From: Streptomyces avicenniae
Lineage (GTDB): Bacteria; Actinomycetota; Actinomycetes; Streptomycetales; Streptomycetaceae
Direction of reading: 5' to 3'
Length of the DNA stretch: 64,000 nucleotides
Assembly: GCF_000719135.1 (NCBI RefSeq)
Contig: NZ_JOEK01000018.1
Location: forward strand, 62,001 to 126,000
Below, piece after piece: positions 19,929-28,320 of the stretch. The position numbers were made by a program, and so were the translations under genes. The notes below the pieces were generated by a model, which did not search any database, was not told where the DNA came from, and was given only the letters and a program-made list of their open reading frames with translations. The stretch's first letter is position 1. Each line of letters begins with the position of its first letter.

Positions 19929-20264
19929 TCAGGCCGCGGCGAACCCCAAGTACGGCCGACGGCACGGGGAGATGGCGGCGGTATCCGCCGTCATGTCCGT
20001 TTTGCGGGCGCGGAGGGAGGCGGCGCCCCGCGGCGCGCGGCGGCCGGACGCGTACGTCGGGACGACGGACTCCTCGGCGCCGCCGATCTCCTCCTCGGCC
20101 TGCGCCTCCTCCGCCTCCTCGGCCCAGTCCACGTCGTCGCCGTAGTCCTCGCGGTAGTCGGGCCACAGGCCCCGCCCGGCGCCCGCCGGCCCGGCTGTCG
20201 TCACCCCGGCACCGCCGTCACGGACCTGCCACGGACGACGCTGACGACCAGTCCCCGAGCGCAT
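19929..20264 (-). CDS. Small ORF, probable remnant of a second rpf-like gene
   Basis: 111 aa, ATG start with GGGAGG nine bases upstream and its own promoter. The first residues MRSGTGRQRRPWQ resemble the N-terminus of the Rpf-type secreted protein normally next to rpfA in Streptomyces (MRSGxGRHRRPRQ, from memory). The hydrophobic signal core, the WDxVAxCESGG domain and LysM are all missing. The body is instead Gly/Ala-rich with an acidic stretch DYREDYGDDVDWAEE. I infer an internal deletion that fused the start to unrelated or frameshifted sequence. It could alternatively be a genuine small acidic protein. Confidence 0.45.
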   Translation of the reverse strand: MRSGTGRQRRPWQVRDGGAGVTTAGPAGAGRGLWPDYREDYGDDVDWAEEAEEAQAEEEIGGAEESVVPTYASGRRAPRGAASLRARKTDMTADTAAISPCRRPYLGFAAA

Positions 20265-20316
20265 TTTGTTGGGCCTCCCTGTACGAACCTGTACGAACAC
20301 TGTTGCGGCTGAGGGG

Positions 20317-20346
20317 AACCTAGCCCTCCCCACCACTCGATCACAA
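20317..20346 (-). promoter_or_regulatory. Promoter of the small ORF at 19929-20264
   Basis: -35 TTGTGA (20341-20346), 18-bp spacer, -10 TAGGTT (20317-20322). Downstream, in the leader, TGTACGAAC occurs twice as a 10-bp-spaced direct repeat (20280-20298 region, plus-strand reading). Confidence 0.45.
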
Positions 20347-20378
20347 GCCGATCCCACCGAGATCACGCACGGATCACA

Positions 20379-21659
20379 CTATTGACGCGAGGTCACCCGT
20401 TCCGGTGTGAACTCCACCGGAAGAGAGCGCAGTCCACGCATGATCAGCCCCCCACGCCAGCGCAGCCCCGACCAGTCGCCTGCGGGCCGCAGGCCGGGCA
20501 GCCTCGTGAGCAGGATCTCCAGCGCGGTGCGGGCCTCCAGGCGTGCCAGCGGGGCGCCGAGGCAGTAGTGGATGCCGTGCCCGTAGCCCAGATGCGGGTT
20601 GTCCGCGCGGCCGAGGTCGAGGCGGTCGGGGTCGGCGAAGCGCGCCGGGTCGCGGTCGGCGGCGGCGAGGACGACGAGCACGGGGTCGCCGCGGCCGACC
20701 CGTTGCCCGCCGAGCGTCAGCGGCTCGGCGGCGAACCGCCAGGTGGCCATCTCGACCGGCCCGTCGTAGCGCAGCAGTTCCTCCACGGCCCGCGCGGCAC
20801 GGGCGCCGCCGTCGGCCGCGTCCGCCGCGAACAGGCCGCGCATGCGCTCCAGTTGCTCCGGCGCGCGCAGCAGCGTGTGCAGTCCGTTGCCGATGAGGTT
20901 GACGGTGGTCTCGAAACCGGCGAACAGCAGGATGAAGGCCATGGCCGCGGCCTCGTCCTCCGTCAACTGCTCGCCGTCGTCCGAGGCGCGGATGAGGCCG
21001 GAGATCAGGTCGTCGCCGAGGTCGGCGCGTTTGCGGTGGATCAGTTCGGTGAGGTACGCGCGCATCCGTCGCACCGCCCGGCCGACGCCGCCGCGCCGTC
21101 CGGTGGTGTGCAGCATCATCCCGGCCCAGTCGCGGAAGTCGTCGTGGTCCTCGGGCGGGACGCCCAGCAGGTCGCAGATGGCGAGGATGGGCAGCGGGAA
21201 GGCGAAGGCGTCGATCAGGTCGGCGCTGCCCCGCGCCGCGAACCCGTCGATCAGCCGGTGGGTCAGCTCCCGCACCCGTGGCTCGAACGCGGCGACGCGG
21301 CGGGGCGTGAACGCCGTGGAGACCAGCCGCCGCAGCCGCGTGTGGTCGGGCGGGTCGATGTTGAGCAGGTGGGTCATGACCCCGGCGCCGCGCTCGCCCG
21401 GGATGCCGACGAGGCCCCGCGCGTGGGCCTGCGCGTCGTGCGCGCCCGGGTTCTTGCTGAGCCGGGGATCGGCCAGCGCGCGGCGGGCGTCGGCGTAGCG
21501 CGTGACGAGCCACGCCTCGACGCCGCTCGGCAGGGTCGCCCGGTGCACGGGCGCGTGCTCGCGCAGCCAGGCGTACGCCGGGTAAGGGTCGGTCGCGAAG
21601 CCGGGGCCGAACGGCGCGGGCGCGTCCCCGCCCGCCGGGCAGCGTCCCTCGTCAGGCAC
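20379..21659 (-). CDS. Cytochrome P450
   Basis: 426-aa bacterial class I P450. The I-helix oxygen-activation motif LLFAGFETTVN, the K-helix ExxR (EELLR) and the heme loop GYGHGIHYCLGAPLARLEA with the Cys ligand are all intact. It is soluble, needing external ferredoxin and reductase; no ferredoxin gene is adjacent. Its start overlaps the end of the upstream histidine kinase gene by 8 bases, so it is translationally coupled to it. Substrate unknown. Confidence 0.95.
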   Translation of the reverse strand: MPDEGRCPAGGDAPAPFGPGFATDPYPAYAWLREHAPVHRATLPSGVEAWLVTRYADARRALADPRLSKNPGAHDAQAHARGLVGIPGERGAGVMTHLLNIDPPDHTRLRRLVSTAFTPRRVAAFEPRVRELTHRLIDGFAARGSADLIDAFAFPLPILAICDLLGVPPEDHDDFRDWAGMMLHTTGRRGGVGRAVRRMRAYLTELIHRKRADLGDDLISGLIRASDDGEQLTEDEAAAMAFILLFAGFETTVNLIGNGLHTLLRAPEQLERMRGLFAADAADGGARAARAVEELLRYDGPVEMATWRFAAEPLTLGGQRVGRGDPVLVVLAAADRDPARFADPDRLDLGRADNPHLGYGHGIHYCLGAPLARLEARTALEILLTRLPGLRPAGDWSGLRWRGGLIMRGLRSLPVEFTPERVTSRQ

Positions 21660-22977
21660 CCGAGGGCTCCCGCCGGTCGGGGATCACCGCCGAGACGCGG
21701 AAGCCGCCGCCGTCCGTCGGCCCGGAGACGAAGCCGCCGCCGAGGGCCATGACGCGCTCGCGCATGCCGACAAGACCGTTGCCGCCGCTCGGCAGCCGCG
21801 CGCCGGGCACCGCGCCGCCCGCCGGGGCGTCGTTCTGCACCAGGACGGCCACCTCGCCCTCCCGGTGCGCGAGCCGGACGCGGGCGACGGCGCCCGCCGC
21901 GTGCTTGTGCACGTTGGTGAGCGCCTCCTGCACGACGCGGTAGGCCGTGGACTCGACCGGCTCCGCGTAGCCGCGCGGCTCGCCCTCGACGGCGAGGTCC
22001 ACGGCCATGCCCGCCGCGCGCGACTGGTCGATGAGCGCGCCGAGCCCGTCGAGCGCGGGCCCCGCGGGGTCGTGGCGCGGTGGCGCCGACGCGGCCGTGG
22101 AGCCGACCGGCGGCGGGAAGGGGGCGGCGGGCGCGGGAGCGGCGAGCGGCACCTTGTCGGCCGCGCGCAGGACGCCGAGCATCGTGCGCAGTTCGGTGAG
22201 CGCCTGGCGTCCCATGTCGCCTATGAGGGTGGCGTTGCGCGCGGCCTGCTCCGGGTCCTTGGGCGCGACCGCCGCGACGGCCGCGGCGTGCACGACCATG
22301 AGGCTGACCCGGTGCGCGACGACGTCGTGCATCTCGCGGGCGATGCGCCGCCGCTCCTCGCCGCGGGCCCACTCGGCGCGCTCCTCGGCGCGCTCGGCGA
22401 GCAGGGCCAGCTCCCGTTCCAGCCCGCCCGCGCGGTCCCGCAGGGACTCGACGAGCCGCCGCCTGGCCCGTACGTACATGCCCAGCAGCACGGGCGGCGC
22501 GACGAGGACGACGGCGAAGATGCCCGCGACCAGCGGGCGGAACCAGGCGGGCATCGGCTGCGCTTCGAGCCCCGGGTCGCGCTCCAGCAGGAGGTGGGTC
22601 ACGAGGAAGGAGCCGACCGCCTCCGTCGCGGCGAGCGCGCCGACGAGGCGGCGGGACGCCTCCGAGGTGGCCAGGGTGTAGAGGCCGACGACGGCGAGCA
22701 CGTCGCCCATCGTCGTCGGCAGGATCGCGAGGGCGACCAGGATGACGGTGAGGGGCCGCTTGCGGCGGACGACCACCGTGCTCCCCGCCAGGACGCCGAG
22801 CAGGACGATCAGCGCGGGCGGCAGTCCCGTCCGTTCGGCGAAGCCGAGGCCCTGCGCGACGCATTCGGCGGCCGAGACGACCGCGAGCCCTATGTCGAGC
22901 GCCGCGCTGCGCCGCCGCGTCCACCACCACAGCCGGTACCCCCCACCGGCCGGGGCTTCCTCCCCCGAAGTGTTCAT
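21652..22977 (-). CDS. Sensor histidine kinase (NarL/DesK type), orphan
   Basis: 441 aa. Five or six membrane helices occupy residues ~27-170 with very short loops, so there is no obvious sensory domain. The dimerisation/phospho-acceptor helix ERRRIAREMHDVVAHRVSL gives His217 (HisKA_3). The HATPase_c domain has the N box QEALTNVHKHA and the G loop GGNGLVGMRERVMALGG. No response-regulator gene is next to it, although this class normally pairs with a LuxR-type regulator. It overlaps the P450 gene by 8 bases. Confidence 0.92.
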   Translation of the reverse strand: MNTSGEEAPAGGGYRLWWWTRRRSAALDIGLAVVSAAECVAQGLGFAERTGLPPALIVLLGVLAGSTVVVRRKRPLTVILVALAILPTTMGDVLAVVGLYTLATSEASRRLVGALAATEAVGSFLVTHLLLERDPGLEAQPMPAWFRPLVAGIFAVVLVAPPVLLGMYVRARRRLVESLRDRAGGLERELALLAERAEERAEWARGEERRRIAREMHDVVAHRVSLMVVHAAAVAAVAPKDPEQAARNATLIGDMGRQALTELRTMLGVLRAADKVPLAAPAPAAPFPPPVGSTAASAPPRHDPAGPALDGLGALIDQSRAAGMAVDLAVEGEPRGYAEPVESTAYRVVQEALTNVHKHAAGAVARVRLAHREGEVAVLVQNDAPAGGAVPGARLPSGGNGLVGMRERVMALGGGFVSGPTDGGGFRVSAVIPDRREPSGA

Positions 22978-23134
22978 GCCGACCAGCCTACGGGCGGTCG
23001 TGGCGGGTTCAGGGGAGGGTGGGCGGGGATACGGCGGGCCCGGGGAACCGTCGCGTCGAGGGGCGGCGGGCTGGCATAGTGTGGGGTGTCCGGCGGAGGG
23101 TGGGCAGTTCGGCCCGCTCCGTCAGGGCCTGCCA

Positions 23135-23206
23135 TCCCCTGTGGTGTAATCGGCAGCACTGCGATTTTTGGTGTCGTAAGTCCAGGTTCGAATCCTGGCG
23201 GGGGAG
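23135..23206 (+). tRNA. tRNA-Gln, anticodon UUG
   Basis: 72 nt. Acceptor TCCCCTG / CGGGGGA pairs with one G-U, anticodon stem GCGAT/GTCGT holds loop TTTTGGT with anticodon TTG, and the T arm CCAGGTTCGAATCCTGG is perfect. CCA is not encoded. It abuts the 3' end of the convergent kinase gene with only 2 bases between. Confidence 0.95.
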
Positions 23207-23208
23207 CC

Positions 23209-24465
23209 TCAGCGGCCGAGGTGCCGCAGGCAGAGCTGCTCGTCCGCCCGCAGCTGGAGCACGAGTGGGTCGTACGGGCCGCGTTCGGCCGTCAGGTCGT
23301 CGGCGAGGCGCTGGATCTCCGGCAGGGCGAGGTCGTACTGCGCCGTGTCCAGGAGCGTCGCGGCGTACTGCTTGCGCAGGGTCCGCACGACGGGTGACGT
23401 CTCCCCGAAGCGGAGCACGGCGACCGGCAGCGTGCGCCGCAGCAGAGCGGCGACCTCGGGGTAGCGGCCCTGGGCCAGCAGCTGCTTGATCTCCCCCAGG
23501 CTCGCCGCGAGGTCGGGTTCCGGCGCGCGCGAGGGCGGCCAGGGGTCGAGGGGGCGGAGCAGCGGGCGCGTCGGGTCGAGCGGGGTGTCGGCGACGGTGG
23601 CGGCGCCCGTGCGGGAGACGAGGGCGGCGAGCGGCGCGAAGAGTCCCGCGGCGCTCTGCGGGCGGGCGGCGGGGTCCTTGGCGAGCAGCCGGTGGATCAG
23701 GTCGGCGAGGCCCGCGGGGAGGTCGGGGCGCAGGCCCGCGAGGGGGGCGGGCTCCTCGTGCAGCTTCTTGTAGAGGAGTCCGGCCGCGCCTGGCGCGGTG
23801 AAGGGGACGCGGCCCGCGAGGAGTTCGTAGCCGATGGCGCCGAGGGCGTAGAGGTCGGCGGCGGGGCCGACCGGGCTGCCGCCGACGGCCTGCTCGGGCG
23901 CCATGTAGACGGGGGTGCCGAGGAGGGTGCCGGTCCTGGTGAGGCGCGCCTCGTCGGTCTCGTCGGTGACGGCGGCGATGCCCAGGTCGAGGACGGTGGT
24001 CCGTCCGTCGGGGCGGACCATGACGTTCCCCGGCTTGAGGTCGCGGTGCACGATGCCGACGGCGTGGACGGCGGCGAGCGCGGAGGCCAGTTGCGCGAGG
24101 ACGGCGACGGCCCACTGCCAGGGGTAGGGGTCGTGTTCCGCGAGGTGGTCGGCGAGGTCGGAGCCCTCGACCAGCTGCATGACGAGGAAGAGTTCGGCGC
24201 CGTCCGCGCCCGCGTCGTGCACGACGACGAGGCCGGGGTGGTCCACGCGGGCGGTCGCGCGGCACTCGCGGAGGAAGCGGTGCCGCAGGCTCTCCGGGTC
24301 GCCCGAGCCCGAGGCGGCGGCGAGGCGGTCGGCGTGCAGGAGCTTGACGGCGACGCGGCGCCCGCCCAGGGCGGTGTCGCGCCCGGACCAGACCTCGCCC
24401 ATGCCGCCCTTGCCGAGGGGTTCGGTCAGCTCGTAGCGGCCGACGAGGACGCGCGGGGCGGTCAT
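23209..24465 (-). CDS. Serine/threonine protein kinase without membrane anchor
   Basis: 418 aa. The Hanks-type kinase domain covers residues ~10-270: P-loop LGKGGMGEVW, Lys41 in VAVK, catalytic HRDLKPGNV (140-148), DLG in place of DFG (160-162), and APEQA. The C-terminal 120 residues have no PASTA or membrane helix. Instead they form helical hairpins (IKQLLAQGRYPEVAALL, TLLDTAQYDLALPEIQRLAD) that look like TPRs. It overlaps the upstream membrane-protein gene by ATGA, with GAGGAGG as ribosome site, suggesting the partner recruits it to the membrane. Confidence 0.93.
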   Translation of the reverse strand: MTAPRVLVGRYELTEPLGKGGMGEVWSGRDTALGGRRVAVKLLHADRLAAASGSGDPESLRHRFLRECRATARVDHPGLVVVHDAGADGAELFLVMQLVEGSDLADHLAEHDPYPWQWAVAVLAQLASALAAVHAVGIVHRDLKPGNVMVRPDGRTTVLDLGIAAVTDETDEARLTRTGTLLGTPVYMAPEQAVGGSPVGPAADLYALGAIGYELLAGRVPFTAPGAAGLLYKKLHEEPAPLAGLRPDLPAGLADLIHRLLAKDPAARPQSAAGLFAPLAALVSRTGAATVADTPLDPTRPLLRPLDPWPPSRAPEPDLAASLGEIKQLLAQGRYPEVAALLRRTLPVAVLRFGETSPVVRTLRKQYAATLLDTAQYDLALPEIQRLADDLTAERGPYDPLVLQLRADEQLCLRHLGR

Positions 24466-25010
24466 CGGCCCTCCTCGCGGCGCAGGTACGCGTCGAGCTC
24501 GTCCAGTTCCGAGGCGACCTGGCGCATGCGGGGTGACGCGGGCGGCGGCGCGGACGCGTGCGGCTGCGGGGTGTGGGGCGGCGGGACGTGCGGCGGGGGC
24601 GGGGCGGCGTACGCGCCGGGGACGACGGGCGGCGGGTGGCCGTAGGGCGTGTAGGGCCCGGCGGGGCCGGGGTGGTGGGCGGCGTGGCCGCGGCGGGGCA
24701 GGTAGCCGGTGATGGCCGCGTGGCAGCAGGCACCGGCCATGAGGGCGATCACGTACCCCCCGGCGAACGCCGACAGGTCGGTCTCGGCGTCGGAGGGGAT
24801 GTTCGCGAACATGATCGTCTCGATGACGGACAGCGTCACGTACAGGGCGACGAACCACCAGTCGGAGCGGCGCTTGCGCTGGGCAGCCACGTTGAGGAAC
24901 GGCACCCAGGCGAGCAGCCCCAGCGACACCAGCGGGACGAGGGCGAGTACCCAGCGCAGGATCTCGGCCCGGACGTCCCGGCGGGGTGGTGGTATGGGCG
25001 GGCCGTACAT
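24462..25010 (-). CDS. Small membrane protein coupled to the kinase
   Basis: 182 aa with three hydrophobic helices (about residues 17-36, 48-64 and 78-97) and then a Pro/His/Tyr-rich cytoplasmic region (HHPGPAGPYTPYGHPPP) ending in a short charged helix LDELDAYLRREEGR. It is not recognised as a characterised family. The ATGA overlap with the kinase suggests a shared complex, as anchor, substrate or sensor; this is inference. Ser/Thr residues in the tail are possible phosphosites. Confidence 0.78.
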   Translation of the reverse strand: MYGPPIPPPRRDVRAEILRWVLALVPLVSLGLLAWVPFLNVAAQRKRRSDWWFVALYVTLSVIETIMFANIPSDAETDLSAFAGGYVIALMAGACCHAAITGYLPRRGHAAHHPGPAGPYTPYGHPPPVVPGAYAAPPPPHVPPPHTPQPHASAPPPASPRMRQVASELDELDAYLRREEGR

Positions 25011-25093
25011 CGCACCCCCGTCGGGTATCCGTTCGAGCGACGCGGCGTCGGGCGCCGCGGACCAGGATGATATCCGCCCACGCCCGGCGCCGT

Positions 25094-26956
25094 TCAGCCC
25101 GCGCCGTCCCCCGGGGGGAGGGTGCCTTCCGTCAGGCCGTCCACGGTGCCCTGCGCCAGGCGTCGGCCCAGTTCCGCGGCCTCGCCGAGGGCGGTCTCGA
25201 AGGCGGCCAGCTCGGCGAAGCGGCGGCCGTAGCGGCGCTGGAGGGCGAGGGGGAGTCTCGGGACCTTGAGGCGGCGCAGATCGACGCGTCCTGCGGCGGA
25301 GGCGTAGCTGCTGGCCTGTCTGGTGTTGGCGCTGCCGCGCAGGAATCCGGCGAGGAACCACGGGTCGAGGGCGGCGGGATCGGGGCGTAGGAGGCCGGTG
25401 TGGCGCTCAAGGGTGGCGCCCGCGTCGCTGTCGGCGACGACGCCGGGGGTGGTGGTGCCGTCGTGCAGCAGGGGGACCAGGACGTCGCCGGGGCGGGTGG
25501 GGGGTGGGTCGGTGGGGTGCAGTTCGAGGGCGCCGGCGCGGGCCAGTTCTCCGACGGTGACGGTCGGCCAGTGCGGGGCGCCTGCGGGAAGTTCGCCGCG
25601 CGGTTCGGGGACGGGCGCGAGGTCGAGCGTGCGGCGCAGCGTGTCCTGGAGGTCGCGCCGCACGCCCGTGAGGGCACCGGCGGCCGTGGTGTGGCCGGGT
25701 GGGGGCAGGTGGCGGGCGGGGGTGAGATCGACCTCGTCGTCCAGCAGGTCGATGACGGACAAGGCGCGGTGGATGCCCGGCAGTAAGGGCAGGTCGCCGT
25801 CGCGCCGGAAGGTGTCCCACGCGGTGAGGACGGTCTCGCGCAGCGCGGGCCAGTCCAGGCCGTCCCCGGCGCGGGTACCGGGGGTGCGTGAGGTGACGTT
25901 GCCCGTCTCGACGACCAGCAGGCGCGGTTCCGAGGCGGCGGGGGCCGCGGGGTCAGGCTTGCGCAGCACCCACAGGTGCAGGGGAAGGCTCTGGGGCGGC
26001 GCGGCGCCGGTGGGCAGGGCGATGACGGCGCGCAGCGTGCCGCGTCGGAGCAGGGCCGCGCGCAGACGGCGGCCGGTGCGGCGGGCGGCGACGGCGGGGG
26101 GCATCAGGACGACGGCGGTGCCGCCGGGGCGCAGGCGGGCCAGTGCGTGCTGGAGCCAGGCGAGTTCGGATTCGGCGCGGGCGGGGAGGCCGTACTCCCA
26201 GCGCGTGTCGTAGGACAGTTCGGCGTGGCCCCAGTGGCGTTCGTTGAACGGGGGGTGGCACAGGACGATGTCGGTGGTGAGCATGGGGAACGCGTCGGCG
26301 AGCAGGGTGTCGCCCGGGTGGACGTGGACGCTGTGGCTGCCGCGCAGGGCGAGGCGGAGCCCGCAGAGGCGGGTGAGGAGCGGGTCGGCGTCCTGGCCGT
26401 GGAGTTCGGGGGGTGGCGCGCCGTCGGCGGTGCGGGCGGCGGCGAGGAGGGTTCCCGGGCCGCAGGCGGGGTCGTAGACGGAGTCGGCGGGGCCTGCGAG
26501 GGCGGCCATGAGCGCGGCGACGTCGGGCGGGGTGAGCGTCAGCTGGCGTGCGGCGGCGTCGAGATGGCGGCCGAGCAGGAACTCGAAGGTCTCGGCCGGG
26601 CTCGTCGTGGCGGCCAGCGCCGCAGTGGCGTCGGCCTGTTCGCCGCCGCCCTCGGGGGCGCGGTCGCCGTGCTGGAGGAGCTGGTCGCCGAGGCGGGCGA
26701 CGGTCTCGGCGACGCCGTCGTGGCCCGACTCGACGAGCTGCCAGAGGCGTTCGCGCAGCGGCACGTCGGCGAGCTTGCCGTGGGCGCGGAGCCAGCGTTC
26801 CACCTCGGGCAGGGCGAACGTCGGGCTGGTCTCCGTGCCGCCCACGGGCCGCGGGAAGTGGTCGTGGCGGCGGCGCCAGTTGCTGACGGCCGCCCGTCCG
26901 ACACCGGCCAGCCGGGCGATACCGGCCGCGGTGACCTCGGAGTTGTGCCCCGGCAC
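25094..26956 (-). CDS. N6-adenine methylase-like protein with HTH domain; contains a TTA codon
   Basis: 620 aa. Residues ~5-35 form a helix-turn-helix (AAGIARLAGVGRAAVSNWRRR). A type I HsdM-like methyltransferase core follows: motif I VYDPACGPGTLL (161-171), and the motif IV position reads LCHPPFNERHWG with His234 where the family has Asn (NPPF). A specificity-like C-terminal region (residues ~430-620) follows. No HsdS or HsdR gene is nearby. The altered motif IV suggests loss of methylation activity and a DNA-binding role. GTG 26956 is chosen because AGGAGG sits six bases upstream. Codon 391 (25784-25786) is TTA, so full-length translation should need bldA. Confidence 0.88.
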   Translation of the reverse strand: MPGHNSEVTAAGIARLAGVGRAAVSNWRRRHDHFPRPVGGTETSPTFALPEVERWLRAHGKLADVPLRERLWQLVESGHDGVAETVARLGDQLLQHGDRAPEGGGEQADATAALAATTSPAETFEFLLGRHLDAAARQLTLTPPDVAALMAALAGPADSVYDPACGPGTLLAAARTADGAPPPELHGQDADPLLTRLCGLRLALRGSHSVHVHPGDTLLADAFPMLTTDIVLCHPPFNERHWGHAELSYDTRWEYGLPARAESELAWLQHALARLRPGGTAVVLMPPAVAARRTGRRLRAALLRRGTLRAVIALPTGAAPPQSLPLHLWVLRKPDPAAPAASEPRLLVVETGNVTSRTPGTRAGDGLDWPALRETVLTAWDTFRRDGDLPLLPGIHRALSVIDLLDDEVDLTPARHLPPPGHTTAAGALTGVRRDLQDTLRRTLDLAPVPEPRGELPAGAPHWPTVTVGELARAGALELHPTDPPPTRPGDVLVPLLHDGTTTPGVVADSDAGATLERHTGLLRPDPAALDPWFLAGFLRGSANTRQASSYASAAGRVDLRRLKVPRLPLALQRRYGRRFAELAAFETALGEAAELGRRLAQGTVDGLTEGTLPPGDGAG

Positions 26957-27131
26957 GTGACTGCCTCCTGTCGGCTGCGGTGGGACGACCTTACCCACAG
27001 TCCGGGGGTTTTCGATACACAGCGGCGCGAAGGAGGTTCGTCAGCTTGCCTGTTGACTCGATTCACAGGAGGTGTTCTCATTGACCCCGCCGACCCAGGG
27101 GGGCCGGTGGTGACGAGGGAGGGAACCTGAC

Positions 27132-27782
27132 GTGGTCAGGACGAGGAAGCGCATGACGGCCGTGGCCGCGATCGCCGTGGCGGCACTCACGATGGGCGGC
27201 GCGCTGACCGCCTGCTCCGGCGAGGACGACGGCGGTTCGGGGGCGGAGACGACGGAGTCGGCGTCGGGCGGCGCCGAGGACACGGAAGCCGACGCGGAGC
27301 AGACCGAGGACACGGCCGAGGAGCCCCCGGCCGAGGAGGAGCCGCCCGCGGACGAGCCGCCCGCGGAGGACGACGCGGCGGGCGCGGGGACGCACGCGGC
27401 GGACGAGGGCGTACCGTTCGACGGCGACGTGACCATCACCGTCTCGGCGCCCGAGCCGTACACGCCGGACGAGTACGCCTACGGCCACACCGAGGGCAAC
27501 ACGGCCTACGCCGTGACCGTCACGGTGGAGAACGGCGGCGCGGAGGCGTACGACACGGACATGCTGTACGTCACCGCCCGCGCCGGTGACGACGGTGTCG
27601 AGGCCGAGGAGATCTTCGATGAGACCATGGGTTCGGGCTTCGGCGGGGCGCTCCCGCCCGGTCAGACGGCCACCGGGCAGCTCGCCTTCGACGCGCCCGC
27701 CGACGCGGCGACGCTGAACGTGCTGGTCGAGGACCTGGACGACTTCGAGAGCAACGGCGAGACCTGGACGCTCACCCTCTGA
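27132..27782 (+). CDS. Secreted lipoprotein, DUF4352-like
   Basis: 216 aa, GTG start after GGGAGG. The type II signal peptide has lipobox LTAC (Cys near residue 28), so it is lipid-anchored on the outer face of the membrane. Residues ~30-95 are a low-complexity Glu/Pro/Ala/Asp linker. The remaining ~115 residues form a beta-sandwich (VTITVSAPEPYTP, AYAVTVTVENGG, GQTATGQLAFDAP) typical of DUF4352/telomeric-repeat-binding-like immunoglobulin folds. Function unknown. It ends at a strong bidirectional terminator. Confidence 0.85.
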   Translation: MVRTRKRMTAVAAIAVAALTMGGALTACSGEDDGGSGAETTESASGGAEDTEADAEQTEDTAEEPPAEEEPPADEPPAEDDAAGAGTHAADEGVPFDGDVTITVSAPEPYTPDEYAYGHTEGNTAYAVTVTVENGGAEAYDTDMLYVTARAGDDGVEAEEIFDETMGSGFGGALPPGQTATGQLAFDAPADAATLNVLVEDLDDFESNGETWTLTL

Positions 27783-27810
27783 GCGGCCGGGCGCCGTGGC
27801 AGGGCCGTAC

Positions 27811-27863
27811 CGGCGGACGCCGGGCGGGCGGGATCCCCGTGTCCCACCGCCCGGCGTCCGCCG
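27811..27863. terminator. Bidirectional hairpin terminator
   Basis: 17-bp perfect inverted repeat (27811-27827 and 27847-27863), between convergent genes ending at 27782 and 27895. Confidence 0.8.
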
Positions 27864-27894
27864 TGCGCGCGGGCAGGCCCCGCACGCACGCCGC

Positions 27895-28320
27895 TCAGGC
27901 GGGCCTGTTGTCCTCGACGTGCACGACGCGCAACTCCCGCCCGTCCAGGTCGCGCAGGGAGCGGCCGTCGAGACCGACCGACAGGTCGGAGGGCCGCGCG
28001 GCGCCGCCCGGCTCCTCCGTCGGCGGCACGTAGGTGAGGACGTCCGGGTGATGGCCGACGACCACCCAGCCCCGCCCCTCGCCCAGACCTATGACCTCGA
28101 AGTCCCCCGACGGCGTGCCGACATGGACGGGACCGTACTCCCGCAGCACCTCGATGGCCTGCCGCGCCAGGTCGTCGCCCGGCTCCACCAGCACGACACA
28201 GGTGCCGTTCCCGAACAACGCCCACGACTTCTCCGGGGCGTCGAGGATCTCCCGCCAGACGCGGACGAGACCCTCCGTCCCCGCGACCGCCGCCCCGCCC
28301 GTACCGCTCACGTCACTCAT
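27895..28320 (-). CDS. Conserved actinobacterial protein of unknown function
   Basis: About 141 aa from ATG 28320, which overlaps the upstream stop by 8 bases; ATG 28329 is a possible alternative. It is a soluble alpha/beta protein with strands TCVVLVEPGD, HVGTPSGDFEVIGL and GWVVVGHHPDVLTYV, somewhat like small immunity or SUKH-like proteins, but I cannot assign a family. It is the last gene of the matB-carboxyltransferase operon. Confidence 0.72.
   Translation of the reverse strand: MSDVSGTGGAAVAGTEGLVRVWREILDAPEKSWALFGNGTCVVLVEPGDDLARQAIEVLREYGPVHVGTPSGDFEVIGLGEGRGWVVVGHHPDVLTYVPPTEEPGGAARPSDLSVGLDGRSLRDLDGRELRVVHVEDNRPA

Noticed and set aside
25094..26956. Type I restriction-modification system
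   Set aside because: No HsdR or HsdS gene is in the neighbourhood and the methylase motif IV is altered, so restriction activity cannot be claimed.
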